From assembly GCF_026802175.1 (NCBI RefSeq), contig NZ_CP113797.1:1899026-1963025 (forward strand): DNA of 64,000 nt. The letters run 5' to 3'. The DNA is from Thermocoleostomius sinensis A174. GTDB taxonomy: Bacteria > Cyanobacteriota > Cyanobacteriia > Elainellales > Elainellaceae. Positions 54,594-63,522 of the stretch are shown piece after piece. The notes under the pieces are model-generated. The model searched no databases and had not been told where the DNA came from. It saw nothing but the letters and a program-made list of their open reading frames with translations. The position numbers were made by a program, and so were the translations under genes. Position 1 is the first letter of the stretch. Each line of letters starts with the position of its first letter.

Positions 54594-54709
54594 CTGATGA
54601 ACAACGATAGTCCTTAGCGAAGCAGAAAGACCCTCAAACGTTGACTAGCGAACCAAGTAACCCCTTCCATCGATTATTCTGAAAGAGGCGATCACACTCA
54701 GCTTGAGAC

Positions 54710-55414
54710 ATGGCACGCGGCGATCAAATTTATGTACTGCGCCCTTTGATGGGAATGGACGGCGTCTACGAACACCACGGCATCGATTGTGGCGATGGCA
54801 CAGTAATTCACTACTCGAAAAGTGGTGATGAGGCAGAGATTGCTCGCACCTCTTACGAAGCGTTCAGTTGGGGCAAGCCAGTGTTTGTCAAGCACTATGC
54901 AACATCCTATGTCCCCGATGTAGTAGTAGCACGAGCAGAGAGCCGATTGGGAGAACGTCAATACAACTTGCTGTCGAACAATTGCGAACATTTTGCCAAT
55001 TGGTGCAAAACGGGTCGCAACGAAAGCTACCAGTTGGCTGAATATGGACTGGATGCAACTCGGCTTAGCCCGATCGCATCGCGGCAGCTTGTCACAGAGG
55101 CAACTCAAGAGGGCGATCCACTCAAAGCTATGGAACTGTATACTCAGGCTCTCGGCAATTTAACCGCGACGCAAAATCGCTTACAAGCCCAATATAATCA
55201 AGCGCAAGATCAGGTGCTGACGTGGCATCGAGTGGCAGATTTGGCTTTGAAGCAGGGACGAGAAGACTTGGCACGGGCAGCATTAGAGCGGAAGGTGACC
55301 TACAAGCAACAGGCCACAAAACTACAGGCGCAAATTGCCCAACTGATTGAAACGCAAGAAACGATCAAACGCAACAGTGCTGGTTTGAAGCAGAAAATCA
55401 CTTCCCATCTTTGA
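54710..55414 (+). CDS. LRAT-like (NlpC/P60 superfamily) protein with C-terminal coiled coil
   Basis: A 234-residue protein. Residues about 1-110 match the LRAT/H-rev107-type papain-like fold: YEHHGIDCGDGTVIHYS supplies His22/23 and His34, and the catalytic Cys92 lies in LLSNNCEHFANWCKTG. Such domains act as acyltransferases or thiol hydrolases on lipids or peptides. The C-terminal half (about 130-230) is Gln/Ala/Leu-rich and strongly helical, probably a coiled coil. There is no signal peptide. It starts 116 bases after the phosphorelay genes on the same strand, separate or loosely linked. Substrate and role unknown. Confidence 0.8.
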   Translation: MARGDQIYVLRPLMGMDGVYEHHGIDCGDGTVIHYSKSGDEAEIARTSYEAFSWGKPVFVKHYATSYVPDVVVARAESRLGERQYNLLSNNCEHFANWCKTGRNESYQLAEYGLDATRLSPIASRQLVTEATQEGDPLKAMELYTQALGNLTATQNRLQAQYNQAQDQVLTWHRVADLALKQGREDLARAALERKVTYKQQATKLQAQIAQLIETQETIKRNSAGLKQKITSHL

Positions 55415-55575
55415 AATTCCTGTAGATATCTAACGGATACTTAATGAGGAGGTGGTTGCAAGTCCTTCCAGCACTTTAAATCTCTATGAATTTTCTCTAT
55501 CCGACTCCACTTTGCCACTTCTAATCATCTTCTAATCCTCCTCTTAGGTGCCAACGTCCATAAATCTTCAGCAAA

Positions 55576-55600
55576 GCAAAAATCCCCACTTGCGTGGGGA
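55576..55600 (-). terminator. rho-independent terminator of the GlsB/YeaQ gene
   Basis: On the minus strand TCCCCAC, loop GCAA, GTGGGGA, followed by TTTTTG. It lies about 50 bases downstream of the GlsB/YeaQ stop. Confidence 0.85.
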
Positions 55601-55649
55601 CCTGCTCGATGCACCAACTATTTGAGGAGCTTTTCAATACAATCAATGA

Positions 55650-55922
55650 TTAGAGTGCGCTACGGCGCGTTGCAGCATAGTAGATGAACAAAGCAATCAT
55701 GGCACCAATAATGGCTACGATGATACCCCCAATGCTGAGACCGGCTGCCGTCAGCGATAGGGTTCCGGTGGTCAGCAGGTTATAGAGAGAACCGCCAACA
55801 AACGCACCAATAACACCCAGAATTAATGTACCAAGAATGCCGCCGCCTTGATGTCCGGGATAAAGAGCCTTTGCAATAGCGCCAGCGATCAAACCTAATA
55901 CAATCCAAGCCAAGATATTCAT
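55650..55922 (-). CDS. GlsB/YeaQ/YmgE family small membrane protein
   Basis: A 90-residue inner-membrane protein with three hydrophobic segments (about 2-18, 27-47, 60-84). The Gly-rich text IVLGLIAGAIAKAL and GGGILGTLILGVIGAFVGG is the family signature. Relatives are transglycosylase-associated or stress-induced proteins of unknown mechanism. GAGGA stands seven bases before the ATG, and a textbook terminator follows, so this is an independently transcribed small gene. Confidence 0.92.
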   Translation of the reverse strand: MNILAWIVLGLIAGAIAKALYPGHQGGGILGTLILGVIGAFVGGSLYNLLTTGTLSLTAAGLSIGGIIVAIIGAMIALFIYYAATRRSAL

Positions 55923-56220
55923 TGTTATTTCCTCAGTAAAACTGTGATTGTGCAGAACTTTATTTCGTTCGTTTTCTGATGTTTTTAATTTAGCAAGTTT
56001 GCATCAGTCGATCGCCTATCCGAAGGGGGAGGCGCGTTCTCACAAAAGGGAGAGGTTGCTGCCTGCGGAGTCTCTATCGCAGCGGTGAAGGCAAGGAAAA
56101 GCTTGTGCGCGTTGATGTACGCTAGTCTCTGTACTCAGCAATTTTTTCTTGCCACCGCAAACTTTTTATCAAACTCCTTCGTCATTTCCCTCTATTACTG
56201 TCTCGCGTTTCTCATCTTTC

Positions 56221-57594
56221 ATGAACGGCATTGCTGCGATTCTGTCACTGCTTTTGGCTCAAACTCCTGCGCCACCGCCTCCTTCCCCACAAGAAACAGT
56301 ACGCTTGCAAGAAGTGCGAGCGTTGCCAGGGCAACTAGATGACGTACTCGTTTTTAACAGCAATAGCCCAGAGTTAATTGGAACAGAAGGTATTTTGCTG
56401 TCTACTTTTCCTGCCGATGGCAAGCAATACCCGACTGCCCATCTCAATCTTGCGCTGCAAGGGCGCTTTGATATTTTTGCTCACCATGTCTTTAGGGCAT
56501 TGTCTCCTGAAGATCTGCGTAGCGTGTACTTAGGAGTGGTTGCCTACAATCCAGGAATAGAACCTGTCACGATCGAGGTTTTGCAAGCAGCTAGCTATCT
56601 TAGTCAACCCGATGCTCCCTTTATTGATCTACCCTCGTCGGTTGATAATGCAGCGGGCAATGTGTACGCCGGGCCAGGCAGCCGGGTCATGAACGACGTG
56701 CTGCGGGGTCAGCGACAGACCATGTTTCCACCCACGATCGTGATTCCGCCCCAATCCTATCAACTGCTGCTAAATCTGCCGATTCCGGTGGCAACGCTCG
56801 ACCCACCGTTGAATGGGCGATCGACCCTGATGCGAGTGCGGAGTAGTGGCCCGGTGTATGTAGCCAGTTTGGCGCTGATGGCTAGGGACACCGATGAGGG
56901 CAGCGAACGTGCTCCCGATCTGGCAGAATGGCAAGCATTGTTGGAAACAGGCGACTTGGCTGGCCCACGCGATCGTCCTCCGACATTGCTAGATAACACG
57001 GCTCCGATTAACGAAATTATCTATGGCCGAGTGGCAGGAGTGGCGCAGGGGTCCCGATGGCAAGCACAGGTCACCGATCGCCCTACCAACGCTGAACTCA
57101 CCATTCCTGAACCGGGTCGTGCCTTTTCCTATGGGCTGAGTACTTTAGTGCGTGGTCGATTGGGAACCGAACAAGTGCAAACAGCCCCGTTGCTGGTGCG
57201 CTATCCTGACACAGCCTATCAGGCCCACGGCAATTATGGGATTCAGTATGATCTCACCTTGCCGTTGCACAATCCCAGTACTGAGGCTCGGACGGTGACA
57301 ATTGCCCTGGAAACCCCAATCAAAGAAGATATATTAACGGAAGCTGGCTTGCGTTTTTTTGATCCATTGCCCACCCAAACCTTTTTTCGAGGAACTGTTC
57401 GGATTCGCTTTACGGACGATCGCGGCTTACCACAAACTCGCTATGTGCATTTAGTGCAACGTCGGGGACAAATGGGCGATGCGTTGGCCGTCCTCAACTT
57501 AGCGGCCGGCGAGCGGCGCTTGGTGGAGGTGAGTTTTCTGTATCCACCCGACTCAACCCCACCCCAAGTTTTGACCCTTCAAACCTTACCCTAA
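56221..57594 (+). CDS. DUF3370 family exported protein
   Basis: A 457-residue protein of the cyanobacterial DUF3370 family, function unknown. It starts with a short hydrophobic signal (MNGIAAILSLLLAQT) followed by a Pro-rich spacer (PAPPPPSP). The body is beta-rich; recognisable parts are LPGQLDDVLVFNSNSPEL, EGILLSTFPA, LPIPVATLDPPLNGRSTLM and the closing LNLAAGERRLVEVSFLYPPD. The frame opens at a TTG (56149), but the ATG at 56221 puts the signal peptide at the N-terminus. It is probably periplasmic or surface-associated. It is divergent from the GlsB gene. Confidence 0.85.
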   Translation: MNGIAAILSLLLAQTPAPPPPSPQETVRLQEVRALPGQLDDVLVFNSNSPELIGTEGILLSTFPADGKQYPTAHLNLALQGRFDIFAHHVFRALSPEDLRSVYLGVVAYNPGIEPVTIEVLQAASYLSQPDAPFIDLPSSVDNAAGNVYAGPGSRVMNDVLRGQRQTMFPPTIVIPPQSYQLLLNLPIPVATLDPPLNGRSTLMRVRSSGPVYVASLALMARDTDEGSERAPDLAEWQALLETGDLAGPRDRPPTLLDNTAPINEIIYGRVAGVAQGSRWQAQVTDRPTNAELTIPEPGRAFSYGLSTLVRGRLGTEQVQTAPLLVRYPDTAYQAHGNYGIQYDLTLPLHNPSTEARTVTIALETPIKEDILTEAGLRFFDPLPTQTFFRGTVRIRFTDDRGLPQTRYVHLVQRRGQMGDALAVLNLAAGERRLVEVSFLYPPDSTPPQVLTLQTLP

Positions 57595-57657
57595 GTCAAA
57601 TCTAAGCAATCTCTGAATCAGTAAGTAAACAGGTTTAGTGTTGCCACCATGTCAACT

Positions 57658-57776
57658 ATTTTGCCCTCACCTCTTTAGCCCTCGTCTCCCAAAGCTAGGA
57701 GAGAAGGGAGTTTGAGCAAATTCTTACTTCCTTCTCCCAAGCTTAGGAGAAAGGAAGGGGATGAGGGTGATGGAGT
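57658..57776. repeat. double-hairpin G/C-rich intergenic repeat
   Basis: Two tandem imperfect hairpins: CCCTCGTCTCC with GGAGAGAAGGG, and TTCCTTCTCC with GGAGAAAGGAA, separated by about 20 bases. The element begins with GCCCTCACC and ends with GATGAGGGTGA, allowing a larger fold. Same family as the elements at 4051, 29603 and 37607. It lies in the 311-base gap between DUF3370 and the alcohol dehydrogenase; the rest of that gap shows nothing else notable. Confidence 0.7.
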
Positions 57777-57869
57777 ACCAGCCAGTGTTTTAATTTAATA
57801 AAGTTGCACATTGCGTTAATGTTAATACTTCCGAAAGGTTCATGCTTGCAGAGCGCGCGTAACGGATAA

Positions 57870-59018
<1,149 letters not shown>

Positions 59019-59032
59019 GAAAAACCACCATC

Positions 59033-59884
59033 ATGTCTGATGCTCTAACCGTGATTAACCAATATGCTTGCTTCAATGGCACCGTTGGTTTTTATCGTCA
59101 TGCGTCCCAGGTGTGCAACTGCGAGATGCGATTTGCCGTGTTTGTGCCACCGCAAGCGAAACAAGCTTCTGTGCCAGTGCTCTATTATCTGTCGGGGCTG
59201 ACCTGCACCGAAGAAAACTTCACCACCAAGGCTGGAGCGCAGCGCTATGCGGCAGAGTATGGCTTGATGTTGGTGGCTCCCGATACCAGTCCCCGAGGAG
59301 AAGATGTACCCGATGCGGAGGATGCTTGGGACTTTGGCAAAGGGGCCGGATTCTATGTGGATGCAACGGAATCTCCCTGGAATCAGCACTATCACATGTA
59401 CAGCTATGTAGTAGACGAACTGCCCACCCTGATTCACGCTAATTTTCCCGTGCAGCCCGATCGCACTGGAATTTTTGGGCACTCGATGGGTGGCCATGGA
59501 GCACTGATCTGTGGACTCAAGCATCCCGATCGCTATCGTTCAATCTCCGCCTTTGCACCAATCTCCGCCCCTAGCCAATGCCAATGGGGACAAAAAGCCT
59601 TCTCTGGCTATCTAGGAACCGATCGAGCCGCTTGGCAAGATTATGATGCCACTGAATTAATCAAGCGTGGAGCACGAATCGAGCGAGCGATTTTGATTGA
59701 TCAGGGGACCGAGGACACTTTTCTGGCGCAACAGCAACTCTTACCAGAAGTGTTTGCCGCCGCCTGCGAGCAGGCAGGTCAGCCCGTCACCTTGCGAATG
59801 CAGCCAGGCTATGATCACAGCTACTACTTTATTGCCACCTTCATAGGCGATCACATTCAACATCATGCCGCCGCGTTGACCTAA
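59033..59884 (+). CDS. fghA: S-formylglutathione hydrolase
   Basis: Splits S-formylglutathione into glutathione and formate, the second step of formaldehyde detoxification. Esterase-D fold alpha/beta hydrolase, 283 residues. Nucleophile S151 in FGHSMGGHGAL; triad Asp in IDQGTEDTFL; His in GYDHSYYFI; the LSGLTCTEENF motif near residue 53 is diagnostic. It follows the class III dehydrogenase by 14 bases, so both are made from one message. The length is normal. Confidence 0.96.
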   Translation: MSDALTVINQYACFNGTVGFYRHASQVCNCEMRFAVFVPPQAKQASVPVLYYLSGLTCTEENFTTKAGAQRYAAEYGLMLVAPDTSPRGEDVPDAEDAWDFGKGAGFYVDATESPWNQHYHMYSYVVDELPTLIHANFPVQPDRTGIFGHSMGGHGALICGLKHPDRYRSISAFAPISAPSQCQWGQKAFSGYLGTDRAAWQDYDATELIKRGARIERAILIDQGTEDTFLAQQQLLPEVFAAACEQAGQPVTLRMQPGYDHSYYFIATFIGDHIQHHAAALT

Positions 59885-60001
59885 CCCAACGGGCGTGAAG
59901 GGGGGTTCCCAGGATTTCTGCTTGTGCCCCTTTCTCTCACTCCGCCTTCCCCGTACAATAGCGTTGATTATTCTCTCTAACCGTGTCTGGCTGGAATCAC
60001 C

Positions 60002-60271
60002 ATGACTCGAACCTACCACGCTCGCATTTACATCACGCTCCGCCCTTCTGTCCTTGACCCAGCCGGAACCGCTGTGCAATCCGGGTTACAACATTTGGGC
60101 TATGACAACGTCGAGCAAGTGCGCATCGGTAAATATGTAGAACTGATGTTGCGAGCAGACGATGAAGCCACCGCACAAAGCCAACTCGATCGCATTTGTG
60201 ATCAGCTTTTAGCCAATCCCGTAATTGAAAATTATCGATTTGAACTAACCGAAGTAGAAGCGGTTGTGTAA
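60002..60271 (+). CDS. purS: phosphoribosylformylglycinamidine synthase subunit PurS
   Basis: Small structural subunit of the three-part FGAM synthase (PurS-PurQ-PurL) in purine synthesis, bridging glutaminase and synthetase. The 89 residues have the family features ITLRPSVLDPAGTAVQSGLQHLG and IGKYVELML, ending NPVIENYRFELTEVE. The ATG at 60002 is used; the gap to the formaldehyde genes is 117 bases. purQ, its frequent neighbour in other cyanobacteria, is not adjacent; a PLP enzyme follows instead. Confidence 0.92.
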   Translation: MTRTYHARIYITLRPSVLDPAGTAVQSGLQHLGYDNVEQVRIGKYVELMLRADDEATAQSQLDRICDQLLANPVIENYRFELTEVEAVV

Positions 60272-60382
60272 TTTAGCAAAATTATTATGAGATTTTCTGT
60301 AGAATTTGATTGTGAACACTACAGATACTCAACTGTTCCGACTCCTGACTCCCGACTTCCGACTCCCCACCCCCTATCCCCC

Positions 60383-61633
60383 ATGCCCCTCGCTCCCACC
60401 CAATCACTTCAGCTAGAGTATGTACGTCAACAGTTCCCGGCTCTACTAGGGGACTGGATTTTCTTTGACAATGCAGGCGGCTCGCAAATCCTCAAGCCAG
60501 TTGTCGATCGCATCAGCGAATATTTGCTGACATCGAATGTGCAACTAGGAGCCAGCTATGCTATTTCGCAATTAGCCGGAGAGCGAGTTTTGTGTGCCCG
60601 AGAAGCGGTTGCCACGCTGCTCAACGCCGCCAGTTCGACTGAAGTTGTCATGGGCGGTTCCACCTCATTGCTGCTACGAATTCTATCGCTGTGTTTGGTA
60701 CAGAACTGGACAGTAGGCGATGAAGTGATTGTCACCAATACCGATCATGAAGCGAATGTCAGCCCTTGGATGGACTTGAAGCAGCAGGGCATTGTTGTAA
60801 AAACCTGGCGACTTAATCCTGATACTCTAGAACTTCAGCTAGATGATTTAGAAGCCTTGATGACACCCCGCACCCGCTTGGTCGCTGTCACTCACGCTTC
60901 GAACATTCTTGGCACAATTAATCCTATTCGCCAGATTGCCGATCGCGTTCACACCTACGGAGCCATGCTCTGTGTGGATGGCGTTGGCTATGCGGCCCAT
61001 CGCTTGGTGGATGTGCAGGCGTTGGACGTAGACTTCTATGCCTTCAGCTTTTACAAAACCTATGGCCCGCATTATGCCGTGCTGTATGGTAAGCAAGCGC
61101 ATCTGTTGTCGTTGCCAAGCATTAATCATTACTTTATTGAACAAACCGACATTCCTTATAAGTTTCAACCTGGTAATGTCAATTATGAATTGAGCTATGG
61201 AGTGCTGGGGCTGTGCGATTATCTCAGCCATCTGGCGACGTTGCATGACCCAACGGCGATCGAACAATCTCCACGACAGCGCATGGTGCAAGCCTTTGAT
61301 CTGATCCGGTCTCATGAAGCCATCCTGGGCGATCGGTTGCTGTGCTATCTCAACAGCCAGCCCAATGTCCGTATCATCGGTCATCCCCGCGCGAATCCAG
61401 ACGATCGAGTCCCCACGATTTCGTTTGTGGTAGATGGCATCGATAGCGCCACGATTCCGCCACAGCTTGACCCGCACCGCATCGCCATCCGCTATGGTGA
61501 TTTTTACGCTAAACGTCTGATCGAAGAGTTGGGATTGACTGCGCAACATGGTGTGGTGCGCGTTAGTATGGTGCATTACAACACCCTTGCCGAAGTCGAT
61601 CGCCTTATCGAGTGCTTCGATCGAGTATTTTGA
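60383..61633 (+). CDS. cysteine desulfurase-like PLP enzyme (TIGR01976 type)
   Basis: A 416-residue class V aminotransferase-fold protein of the cysteine-desulfurase-like subgroup. It has FFDNAGGSQILKPVVD near the N-terminus, HEANVSPWMDL (His stacking on PLP), VTHASNILGTINPI, CVDGVGYAAHR (Asp binding the pyridine N), and the PLP lysine in FSFYKTYGPHYAVLYG. The C-terminal HGVVRVSMVHYNTLAEVDRLI is typical. Whether it truly releases sulfur is unproven for this subgroup. The frame begins at 60287, but residues before 60383 are read through a CTGACTCC-type repeat, so the ATG at 60383 is preferred. A hairpin terminator follows. Confidence 0.9.
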   Translation: MPLAPTQSLQLEYVRQQFPALLGDWIFFDNAGGSQILKPVVDRISEYLLTSNVQLGASYAISQLAGERVLCAREAVATLLNAASSTEVVMGGSTSLLLRILSLCLVQNWTVGDEVIVTNTDHEANVSPWMDLKQQGIVVKTWRLNPDTLELQLDDLEALMTPRTRLVAVTHASNILGTINPIRQIADRVHTYGAMLCVDGVGYAAHRLVDVQALDVDFYAFSFYKTYGPHYAVLYGKQAHLLSLPSINHYFIEQTDIPYKFQPGNVNYELSYGVLGLCDYLSHLATLHDPTAIEQSPRQRMVQAFDLIRSHEAILGDRLLCYLNSQPNVRIIGHPRANPDDRVPTISFVVDGIDSATIPPQLDPHRIAIRYGDFYAKRLIEELGLTAQHGVVRVSMVHYNTLAEVDRLIECFDRVF

Positions 61634-61636
61634 TTT

Positions 61637-61691
61637 CGCTGAAGTTTAGCGCCAGAGCCGCTAAACTTCAGCGAGTGCGCGCTCGCTTTTT
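61637..61691 (+). terminator. strong compound terminator between convergent genes
   Basis: A perfect 15-base stem (61637-61651 with 61659-61673, loop CCAGAGC) starts four bases after the desulfurase-like stop. Overlapping its right arm is a second hairpin GCGAG-TGCGCG-CTCGC followed by TTTTT (61671-61691). The structure overlaps the last codons and stop of the convergent DedA gene, so terminator and coding sequence are shared. Confidence 0.8.
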
Positions 61692-62285
61692 CTGGCGCTT
61701 ACGTTGAAGTAGCCAAATACTGACCCCGATGGCGAATGCAATTAAAACGATCGTAGACACTGGCCCGAAAAACTGCTCCACCAATTGATAGTTCTCTCCT
61801 AACACATAGCCAGCATAGGTGAGAAACGTCACCCACAGCAGCGTGCCAGCGAAAGAGAACACTAAGAAAGGGAGCATTCCCATTTCTTCAAACCCAGCGG
61901 GAATGGAAATATAGGTACGGATACCTGGAACGAAGCGACCAAAGAAGACCACTAGGCTCCCGTGGCGATCGAACCAGCGTTTTGACCGATCAATGTCTTC
62001 TCCAGTCAGACTAAGCCATTTGCCATGTTTATCGACCCAACGGCTCATGCGTTTCTCTCCAACCCATCTGCCTAACCCGTACCACAGCAAGGTGCCCAAT
62101 ATCGTTCCGCAAGTTCCGGCTAAAACCGTCAAAGGAAAGCTCAAATTACCTTGTTGCACTGTAAATCCGGCAAGTGGCATAATCAATTCTTCAGGAACGA
62201 ACGGAACAAAGTTTTCCAAAAGCATTAAGCACAGAATGCCTACGTAGCCCAGAGAAGAAATAACTGTTGTCAACCAATCGAGCAT
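61668..62285 (-). CDS. DedA family membrane protein
   Basis: A 205-residue integral membrane protein of the DedA/VTT family, whose members act in membrane-lipid (undecaprenyl-phosphate) recycling and proton-dependent homeostasis. Family marks: LLENFVPFVPEELIMPLAGF with the re-entrant Pro/Glu motif, GTILGTLLWYGLGRWVGE, and FFGRFVPGIRTYISIPAGFEEM with the essential Arg residues. The C-terminus is basic (QRKRQKKRARTR). The 3' end overlaps the terminator hairpin of the convergent gene. Confidence 0.93.
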   Translation of the reverse strand: MLDWLTTVISSLGYVGILCLMLLENFVPFVPEELIMPLAGFTVQQGNLSFPLTVLAGTCGTILGTLLWYGLGRWVGEKRMSRWVDKHGKWLSLTGEDIDRSKRWFDRHGSLVVFFGRFVPGIRTYISIPAGFEEMGMLPFLVFSFAGTLLWVTFLTYAGYVLGENYQLVEQFFGPVSTIVLIAFAIGVSIWLLQRKRQKKRARTR

Positions 62286-62934
62286 AGAGTTTGAGTTTGC
62301 AGAAGAATTGCAGTCCCATCATTGTTTTGTATTTCTCTAGCCGTTGGCATCTCACTAATTATGTATCTTTACGTGTATTTTTCAAGGTGTTTAGGTAGAG
62401 AGGGTAGTCATTCGGCGGGCGGTATAGCTTATATCGTAAGGTGCTGAGGGTATCAAGATACACTTGACCCGTCTAACACCTTCCTTAAGTAGATGAAGAT
62501 ACCTTAAAAAGTTTCTATTTCTTTCATCAGGGTAGATGCGAGTAATCGCTTCTGCTTCTATGGTTTTAAGATGGTGCGAACAGTTGCGATTGTGCTTAGG
62601 TTCAGATTTCATCGTCATGACCATGCTCACCTATCCAAGCTTTATGGCTGGACACGCGCTACAGCAATTGTGATGATGAATTGGCAGTGACCTACGGCGG
62701 GCTATCCATGAGCGCATCAGTAAGTGACCAACAGATAAAGATACGGATAGAGATACAGAATCTCTGGAGATCTATAGAGATCTATGGAAGAGATCTATAG
62801 ATCTGAACTATAGACGGGTGCACATGAAAAGGGCGCATTTTCCATCACTCAAACAGGCAGATCAATTGTTTCAATTGTTTGAGATGGTAATGAGGTAGAA
62901 ATACCCTGCAAACGTCTCTGGAGGAAAAGCAACG
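62286..62934. other. gene-free gap with AGATCT palindromes
   Basis: About 650 bases without a convincing gene. An open frame on the minus strand at 62391-62630 (79 codons) shows no ribosome site or family resemblance. The notable feature is a cluster of AGATCT palindromes at 62768-62804, listed separately. The right end carries GGAGG (about 62922) as ribosome site for the next gene. Confidence 0.45.
62768..62804. repeat. clustered AGATCT palindromes
   Basis: AGATCT-ATAG-AGATCT at 62768-62783 and the perfect 14-base palindrome AGATCTATAGATCT at 62791-62804, seven bases apart. Related half-copies (CTATAGA) flank it. The position, about 130-165 bases upstream of the gene at 62935, would suit an operator, but no regulator can be named. 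Confidence 0.5.
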
Positions 62935-63441
62935 ATGGTTTTATATATTAGTGAAGCGCTGAGGCGAAGCACTCCTTATCGAGCCGCTTCTGCGATCGAA
63001 GAACACCGACGGGTGATTGGGATTTCTCTAATTGCGGGTTCGATTGGGTTTTGGTGTATGCAATTGGGAACAGAAAAACAAACCTACACCGTGACTTTGC
63101 CACCGAATTCTTTTAGTACAGGAGAAACGCATACCGCCGAAAAGTACATTGATTTTCCCAAGGAAGACTTCAAGATGGGAACTGTAGTCGAGCCTATCCA
63201 TACGATCGAAACTAGCCGGGGCGATCGGCTTGCTTTTCGTCCTACGCAATACCCCCTGACAGTTGACACAAAGCTAGCGGGTTTTTTACTGCGACAATCA
63301 CAAATTTTAGTAAATGTCGTTGAAGTGTGGATTAACGGCGAGAAGCAAGGCTACTTTGATTTCTATCAAGATCGGTTTGTGACATCAAATACGGAAAACG
63401 CTAAGCAACAGACGATCGCCGATTTAAGATTTGAGCGTTGA
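62935..63441 (+). CDS. uncharacterised membrane-anchored protein
   Basis: A 168-residue protein I do not recognise. One hydrophobic segment (VIGISLIAGSIGFWCMQLG, about residues 27-45) is preceded by a basic, Arg-rich cytoplasmic start, so it is probably a type II membrane protein with the rest outside. The outer part is beta-rich and polar (TYTVTLPPNSFSTGETH, QSQILVNVVEVWINGEKQG). GGAGG stands about ten bases before the ATG. No homology-type motif was found. It is convergent with the LysR regulator. Confidence 0.65.
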   Translation: MVLYISEALRRSTPYRAASAIEEHRRVIGISLIAGSIGFWCMQLGTEKQTYTVTLPPNSFSTGETHTAEKYIDFPKEDFKMGTVVEPIHTIETSRGDRLAFRPTQYPLTVDTKLAGFLLRQSQILVNVVEVWINGEKQGYFDFYQDRFVTSNTENAKQQTIADLRFER

Positions 63442-63522
63442 AGCGAATGCGAATTTCTTAGACAAACCTGTGGTGCATCACCAAACTATATTTTATAAGC
63501 AAAAATTTGATTAAAAGATGCG

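Noticed and set aside
62391-62630. 79-codon minus-strand frame
   Set aside because: No ribosome site, no homology-like motif, and embedded in a region with palindromes; treated as non-coding.
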